A DNA stretch of 62,412 bases from the NCBI GenBank assembly GCA_044464175.1, contig JBIQLO010000001.1, forward strand, positions 1 through 62,412, given 5' to 3'. This DNA comes from JBIQLO01 sp044464175. Lineage in GTDB: Bacteria; Planctomycetota; Phycisphaerae; Tepidisphaerales; Tepidisphaeraceae. Of the stretch, positions 58,041 through 62,412 are shown one piece after another (position 1 is the first letter of the stretch; the number at the start of each line of letters is the position of its first letter). The notes under the pieces were generated by a model. It ran no database searches and had not been told where the DNA came from. It saw only the letters and a program-made list of their open reading frames with translations. Made by a program: the position numbers and the translations under genes.

Positions 58041-59298
58041 GGACCACCTCCCCTTTCCGCAGGGACTCGACAGCGGGTTCCGACACAGGTTCCGAGCCCT
58101 CCTCGCCAGGGGCGGCGCGGACAATCTGCTCAAAGTCGACCAGTTCGGTCCCGGGGGAAAGAAGATCGTCACGCGGACCGTTGGGATCGCGCGGCTTGCC
58201 GTCGCGAGGTCTGAACGTGCCGGTGGTCAGACGCAATGACAACCCCAGCGCCACCGCCCACTGGCTCATTGTCCCGCGCCGCTCGGCCGCCTCCATTCGA
58301 CTGGTGTCGATGCTGAACAGCGGCCTGCCGGTCTCCACCGGAATGGCGACGGTGCCGCTGAGCAGCCGCTGGAGCTGGATATCGCACGCCTCGCCTCCCA
58401 GCAGCCGCATCCGCTCGGGACGCTGGCCGCGGAATGTGACGCTGTAATAGCGCAGGCAGAGGGAAATTTCCCGGCCCAGCTCTTCCACGGGCGTCCGAAC
58501 CGCGTCATAGACCGCCTGACGCACTGGATCGGACCGCAATGGAGCATTGGGCGTCTCGGCCAGCCGCCGGCGAAGTGATGACGCCTCCTCCAGGGAGATG
58601 CCCAGTTTCGCCGCCACGGCGTCATTGAACTGCCTGCCACCCATGTCAATCTGCTTATAGAAGGTGATCTCTCGGCCCCGGGCGATGACGACGCAACTGC
58701 GCGATAGCCCAATATCCACCAGGACCTGGACCTCGTTTTGATCTTCCTTGCGTCGAATGAAGCGATCCACGCCTCGGAACAGGGCGCATGGTTCAAAATC
58801 AATGGACTCCACAATCAGGCCACAGCGGTGAATCTGCTCGACGTATTGATCCACCTGTGCGCTGCGCGCTGCCACGACGATCAGCTCCTGACGCGTCTCC
58901 CCCCCCTGCCGCACCTCCCCGGCGGGCAGATAATGCAGGCACATCCGCTCGGCATCACAGCCGAACAGATTCGGCGCCTCCAATCGCATCGCTGAGTCCA
59001 ATTCGCCGGCGGGCATCGGCGGAAGCCGCAGGTTTTTCACCTGGACAATCGTACGCGGGAGCATCGCCACCACGCGCCGTCCGCGGAAACGCCCTTGCCG
59101 CAGGAGACGCTGCAGCACGGGATGGAGCGCCCGGATGCGATCCTGCGGATCCGCCGGCGTCTCCGGCGGCACTGTCGCCGCGGCCGCCGAGGCCACCGAC
59201 AGTTCGCCGCCGACTTCCTCCAGTTGCAGCATCCGCACCTCGGCGCTGCCCAGGTCGAGGCCGATCGGCTGAAGATGGGTTCGATGCAGTCGAATCAT
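58033..59298 (-). CDS. pilM: PilM-like actin-fold pilus assembly protein
   Basis: 421 residues. Cytoplasmic actin-like ATPase of type IV pilus systems: GLDLGSAEVRMLQL (phosphate loop 1), VVAMLPRTIVQVKNLRLPP, VLVDIGLSRSCVVIARG (phosphate loop 2), and RMRLLGGEACDIQLQRLL (adenosine motif). It binds PilN. The C-terminal ~45 residues are acidic and specific to this protein. Confidence 0.9.
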   Translation of the reverse strand: MIRLHRTHLQPIGLDLGSAEVRMLQLEEVGGELSVASAAAATVPPETPADPQDRIRALHPVLQRLLRQGRFRGRRVVAMLPRTIVQVKNLRLPPMPAGELDSAMRLEAPNLFGCDAERMCLHYLPAGEVRQGGETRQELIVVAARSAQVDQYVEQIHRCGLIVESIDFEPCALFRGVDRFIRRKEDQNEVQVLVDIGLSRSCVVIARGREITFYKQIDMGGRQFNDAVAAKLGISLEEASSLRRRLAETPNAPLRSDPVRQAVYDAVRTPVEELGREISLCLRYYSVTFRGQRPERMRLLGGEACDIQLQRLLSGTVAIPVETGRPLFSIDTSRMEAAERRGTMSQWAVALGLSLRLTTGTFRPRDGKPRDPNGPRDDLLSPGTELVDFEQIVRAAPGEEGSEPVSEPAVESLRKGEVVHA

Positions 59299-59313
59299 GT
59301 CACCGCTCGCCTC

Positions 59314-59907
59314 CTAAGTGCCGCTAACGGAAAGGTTGCCGGTATATGGCTCCACCTTCACTGTCAGCGACATCTGTCCGCTCTTGACCACTACACTGCC
59401 GGCAACCAGCTCCTGCAGTTGCGATCCGGCCGGCCGGGTCGGGTCGTACGACCAAGGACACCCCATCTCGTCGAACACGATGGTTGACTTCCCGTCAAAA
59501 CTCACCGTCCCGATTTGGCAGCTGGCCAAACCCGAGGTGCCGCCGGAACCGAATTTGGTCGTGTAGTCTCCCTGGCTAACGGGGTGGCGAATCGGAGTGG
59601 TCAGCGGCGCTGCATCATAGATACCGTAGCTTTGCGATGAGGCGTCGAATTTGACATAGTGCGGTTTCTGCGTCGTGATCGCGAGATTTTGCGCATACAT
59701 CAAATCACTCATCACCACCCTGGCGGCCGCGGCGGCATTCAGGTCGTCCCGGGAGCTGATCTGTGGGAGCACCATCGCTGACACAATCCCGAGAATGACC
59801 ACCACCGTGAGGATTTCCACCAATGTAAAGCCACCACGGACGGAACCTCGGGCATTGCCTGGATCTGTTGAATCCAGGTGCGCGATTCGGGTTGTCTTTA
59901 GTTCCAT
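59314..59907 (-). CDS. Minor pseudopilin, GspH-like
   Basis: 197 residues. Prepilin signal GGFTLVEILTVVVILGIVSAM with Glu at +5. The helix is followed by LNAAAAARVVMSDLMYAQNLA, the GspH/FimT pattern, and then a beta-rich globular domain. GGAGG precedes ATG 59907. It lies directly upstream of pilM. Confidence 0.87.
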   Translation of the reverse strand: MELKTTRIAHLDSTDPGNARGSVRGGFTLVEILTVVVILGIVSAMVLPQISSRDDLNAAAAARVVMSDLMYAQNLAITTQKPHYVKFDASSQSYGIYDAAPLTTPIRHPVSQGDYTTKFGSGGTSGLASCQIGTVSFDGKSTIVFDEMGCPWSYDPTRPAGSQLQELVAGSVVVKSGQMSLTVKVEPYTGNLSVSGT

Positions 59908-59940
59908 CACAACCTCCGGTCCACGGCGGGCGGACACTTA

Positions 59941-60186
59941 CTATTTCTTTTCATCGGGCTTCGCGACGCGGACCTGAAGGTTGCCTCCCTCTAAAATTCC
60001 GATCAATTTGTCCAGCTTCTGATTGGTCTCCTTCTGCTGATCCACCATCTGGACGATCCGGTCGCCGGTATCGCCGAAAGCCGCCTGGGCGGGCGCGGGA
60101 TAAAACGCACCGCTTGACCACTGCCCCAGCAGAATGAGCCCCTGCAGTACCAGCACAATCGTCAGAATCCTCATCTCCGATTTCAT
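59941..60186 (-). CDS. Small membrane-anchored coiled-coil protein, unknown
   Basis: 81 residues. N-terminal helix (ILTIVLVLQGLILLGQW) followed by a predicted coiled coil (RIVQMVDQQKETNQKLDKLIGIL) and a basic/acidic tail. GGAG precedes ATG 60186. It lies between two pseudopilin genes on the same strand. I do not recognise a family; the position suggests a small accessory of the pilus/secretion machine. Confidence 0.7.
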   Translation of the reverse strand: MKSEMRILTIVLVLQGLILLGQWSSGAFYPAPAQAAFGDTGDRIVQMVDQQKETNQKLDKLIGILEGGNLQVRVAKPDEKK

Positions 60187-60217
60187 GGATGCTCCTTGTC
60201 AGTAGCCGTTGATTTTC

Positions 60218-61225
60218 TCAATTCCAGCTCAGGACCTTTACCAGAGGGCGGAATTTCAATGTTCCCTCGGAAGTCACGCCGCCGCTTCCGACCATGACGG
60301 GGCCGATAACCTTCATCACTGATCCCTCGCCGCCCCCCCCGCCGCCCAGCAGGCCTCCGAGCAGTCCCCCGAGGCCGCTGGGGGTATCGCCGATCTGGGT
60401 CTTTACCCAGAGCCCCCCCTCGACCGTCGCCTCCGAATCATCATCCGGCAGCAGCTTTCCCCCCACCACCACCGCCGCCGGCCAGTTTCCCGAGACGATC
60501 TGTTCGCGGGTTGCGGTGATCAGGGAGCCGGAGTTCTTAACCTTCAGGTCGCCGCACACGACAAGGATGCCGCGAATCACGGTGTTTCGGAGGGTGGCCG
60601 TGCCGTCGGTCCAGAAAATGCCGGTGGGAGAATCCGCCGGCCCGTAGACTTTGTCCTGGAGATCGCACGGCAGCTCCGTGGCGTGCGTTTTGAGCCAGGT
60701 GGGGTCGAGCATGGATGGACTGCTCAGCGCGATGGAATGGTTCCCAAGCAGGCCGTTGACGATCCCGCCCACGAGATTGAGCAGCCCGCCCAGCAGGCCC
60801 GAATCCGTGGCACTGGTGATCATAACAGGGTAATTCAGTTGCACCTGCGCTTCGACCGAGCGCTGAGCCCCGTCCACCGTGGCGGTAGAGGAGATCCGAT
60901 AGATGTCACTTCCCAGCGATTGGCAGGAGATGCTGATCGTCCCCGGGACCGAAGCGCCGAGCGAGATGCCGCTACGTCCCCCCCACTGCCCATTGGTTTG
61001 CTGGAGATGCCACATCGCCAGTTGCACACCCGAATCGGCCAGATATTCCGCCGAGGCGCTGCGCATGACATTGCCGCCGGCCTGAGCCTGCAGTTGCGTG
61101 GCCGCCAGCAGGGCATAACCCAGCACCGCCACCAAGCCCACCACACTTACCACCAGCACCAGCGCCATCCCACGTGGCGACTTAGTTCTGCGGTGTCGTA
61201 GCATTGCGAAGGGTTGCATTGCCAT
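60218..61225 (-). CDS. PilX/GspK-like pilus assembly protein
   Basis: 335 residues. N-terminal RGMALVLVVSVVGLVAVLGYALLAA with a helix starting like PilX/GspK (no strict Phe cleavage site), followed by RSASAEYLADSGVQLAMWHLQ, the conserved region of the PilX_N family. The central part holds glycine- and leucine-rich loops (GGLLNLVGG, GLGGLLGGLLGGGG). AAGGAGG precedes ATG 61225. It overlaps the upstream minor pseudopilin gene. Confidence 0.8.
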   Translation of the reverse strand: MAMQPFAMLRHRRTKSPRGMALVLVVSVVGLVAVLGYALLAATQLQAQAGGNVMRSASAEYLADSGVQLAMWHLQQTNGQWGGRSGISLGASVPGTISISCQSLGSDIYRISSTATVDGAQRSVEAQVQLNYPVMITSATDSGLLGGLLNLVGGIVNGLLGNHSIALSSPSMLDPTWLKTHATELPCDLQDKVYGPADSPTGIFWTDGTATLRNTVIRGILVVCGDLKVKNSGSLITATREQIVSGNWPAAVVVGGKLLPDDDSEATVEGGLWVKTQIGDTPSGLGGLLGGLLGGGGGGEGSVMKVIGPVMVGSGGVTSEGTLKFRPLVKVLSWN

Positions 61226-61943
61226 AGCTCACCTCCTTCTGCCCGTCCTGCTCAAGCACAATCGTGAATTCCACGCTGGGACGACCGTTGATGTCACTAG
61301 GATTTCGGGATGAAAACTTCGCGGCGGCCACATTGGTGGCGAGCATCTCACTGGTCAAAAAAGTCGCCCCTGAGACCTTCAAGTTTTGCGGCATGGTAGA
61401 TGTGTTAAACTGAGCAGAACTAACCGATATGCGGGCTCGAATTGATTGAATTGCCGAGAGCGTACCTATGGATCGATACAACTTGATTGTCAAACTCGAC
61501 GGATCGTATTCCAGCCATCCCAATTCTCCCAACTCCAATTTGTCATCTTGGAATTGAACATTTCCACCCACGTTCATTCCGTCCATCAGCCACAGCATCA
61601 CCCCCGCCGTCTGTGTGCTGGAGGTATCAAGCGACCCAGACGAGATCACGCCGACGCTCCGGGCATTTGAAATAATGTGTTGAATCCGATGGCTGATCAC
61701 CGTCTGTGTCACCGGGAGGGACTGCGGCGACTCGGCCCCCTGCCAGTTTTGGCCGGCGGCCGCCGTGAAGGCGGCCAAGGCTCCCGCCACCAAGCTCACC
61801 ACCACCATTCCCATTATCAATTCAAGGAGGGTAAAAGCGGCCCGACAGGATATCTGCAAGGGTGCCCCCCAGGTTTGAAGGAAATACACAAACCGTCCCC
61901 TCCGAGCATTACCCTTTTTTGCTTTTACATCGTGGTGGTTCAT
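61182..61943 (-). CDS. Minor pseudopilin, GspJ/PilW-like
   Basis: 253 residues starting at ATG 61943 (MNHHDVKAKK). A long basic leader is followed by the prepilin signal AAFTLLELIMGMVVVSLVAGAL with Glu at +5 and a globular domain with beta-strands. The start overlaps the stop of the gene upstream (ATGA, 61940-61943), and its 3' end overlaps the PilX-like gene by 44 bases. Confidence 0.83.
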   Translation of the reverse strand: MNHHDVKAKKGNARRGRFVYFLQTWGAPLQISCRAAFTLLELIMGMVVVSLVAGALAAFTAAAGQNWQGAESPQSLPVTQTVISHRIQHIISNARSVGVISSGSLDTSSTQTAGVMLWLMDGMNVGGNVQFQDDKLELGELGWLEYDPSSLTIKLYRSIGTLSAIQSIRARISVSSAQFNTSTMPQNLKVSGATFLTSEMLATNVAAAKFSSRNPSDINGRPSVEFTIVLEQDGQKEVSYGNATLRNATTPQN

Positions 61944-62412
61944 CGTCGCACCGCCCGCGTCGCCAGGCGCGACAACTGGACCGTTTTTCCGCTCGGCTCC
62001 GTTACCGTCACCGTGATCAGAGCGCAATCCGTTTTGGGTGGCGCCCCTGGATAGCCCAACGTCACATATTGCACATTTACCTTCCGGGCATATGTGCCGC
62101 CGGAAAGGGTGATGGACGCCCCCTGCTGGTCCTTCAGATTGGCCGTCGTGTCGGTGTAGCCGGCATAATCACTGATGTAGTCATAATTGGCCCGGATGTC
62201 CGTAGCGTCATGCCCCAGGAGCACACCATCGGTGTCGGGATATGCGAACGGCCGGGCCATGATCTCCTCCATCAGCTCCCGCGCCAGCCCCACGGCCGTC
62301 AGATCCTGCCGGGATGCGGAGGATTGCTGCTGATTGGCAAGCATTCCCCCCGCCATGGCCGCCGCCGCCAACGCCAGCACGACCGAGGCGATCAAGCCTT
62401 CGGCCAGAGTAA
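61940..62412 (-). CDS. Minor pseudopilin, GspI/PilV-like (5' truncated)
   Basis: The frame runs to the window edge: TLAEGLIASVVLALAAAAMAG is the hydrophobic helix of a prepilin with Glu at +5, missing only the leader and the first Phe. The rest is a small globular domain (RELMEEIMARPFAYPDTDG, a motif frequent in PilV/GspI). It is the first gene of the operon that is visible here; further genes lie outside the window. Confidence 0.8.
   Translation of the reverse strand, partial: TLAEGLIASVVLALAAAAMAGGMLANQQQSSASRQDLTAVGLARELMEEIMARPFAYPDTDGVLLGHDATDIRANYDYISDYAGYTDTTANLKDQQGASITLSGGTYARKVNVQYVTLGYPGAPPKTDCALITVTVTEPSGKTVQLSRLATRAVRR

Overview
The window is high-GC DNA from a bacterium that is most likely a planctomycete, probably Phycisphaerae-like. 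The basis is two pseudopilins of the H-X9-DG type that expanded in Planctomycetes and relatives, two large DUF4838 proteins, flagellar genes, a hybrid type II secretion/type IV pilus cluster and a TIGR04290-type glycosyltransferase cluster. Lineage is inferred from gene content only; no rRNA gene is present.

Layout. (1) 2-9361 (+): a tightly overlapped sugar/glycosyltransferase operon: partial NAD-dependent epimerase, a glycoside hydrolase fused to an epimerase, a zinc-type alcohol dehydrogenase, a GT4 enzyme, a CgeB-like glycosyltransferase, a double CgeB-like glycosyltransferase and a methyltransferase. (2) 9423-11518 (+): psd and pssA, split by an inverted-repeat element carrying a four-helix-bundle protein gene. 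(3) 11724-18143: fusA (-), rpsO and pnp (+), and a DUF5996 gene. (4) 18175-23827 (-): a LacI regulator, H-X9-DG pseudopilin and DUF4838 module, with a Gfo/Idh oxidoreductase upstream. (5) 24020-30956 (-): nuoJKLMN, the membrane half of complex I. (6) 31189-32944 (-): three genes of unknown function. (7) 33092-38075 (-): flgB-flgC-fliE-fliF-fliG-fliH. (8) thrS (+) and a gene-free repeat-rich gap. (9) 40926-45684 (+): a second LacI, pseudopilin and DUF4838 module. (10) 45688-62412 (-): a secretion/pilus operon (pseudopilins, PilMNO and a PilP-like protein, secretin, GspE, GspF) with a histidine kinase, response regulator, HD-GYP protein and STAS protein inside it.

The most striking signal is not a protein. 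At least 14 places carry short tandem repeats with a strict 7-base period, usually as two facing arms that would form a long hairpin. The 7-base word differs between loci (CCGTGGT-like, AGTTGCC, GGGATTC, ATGGAAA, GTTATTG, ACGTGAA), but the period and the inverted layout are shared. They occupy every gene junction inside nuoJ-N (4 of 4) and flgB-fliH (5 of 5), often touching start or stop codons, and are absent from the secretion operon. One lies in frame inside a coding region and seems to have fused two glycosyltransferase genes. One pair of arms exactly brackets a gene for a four-helix-bundle (23S rRNA IVS/Avd-like) protein, which looks like a mobile element inserted between psd and pssA. 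I consider this heptad-repeat family and its candidate autonomous element the main discovery candidate.
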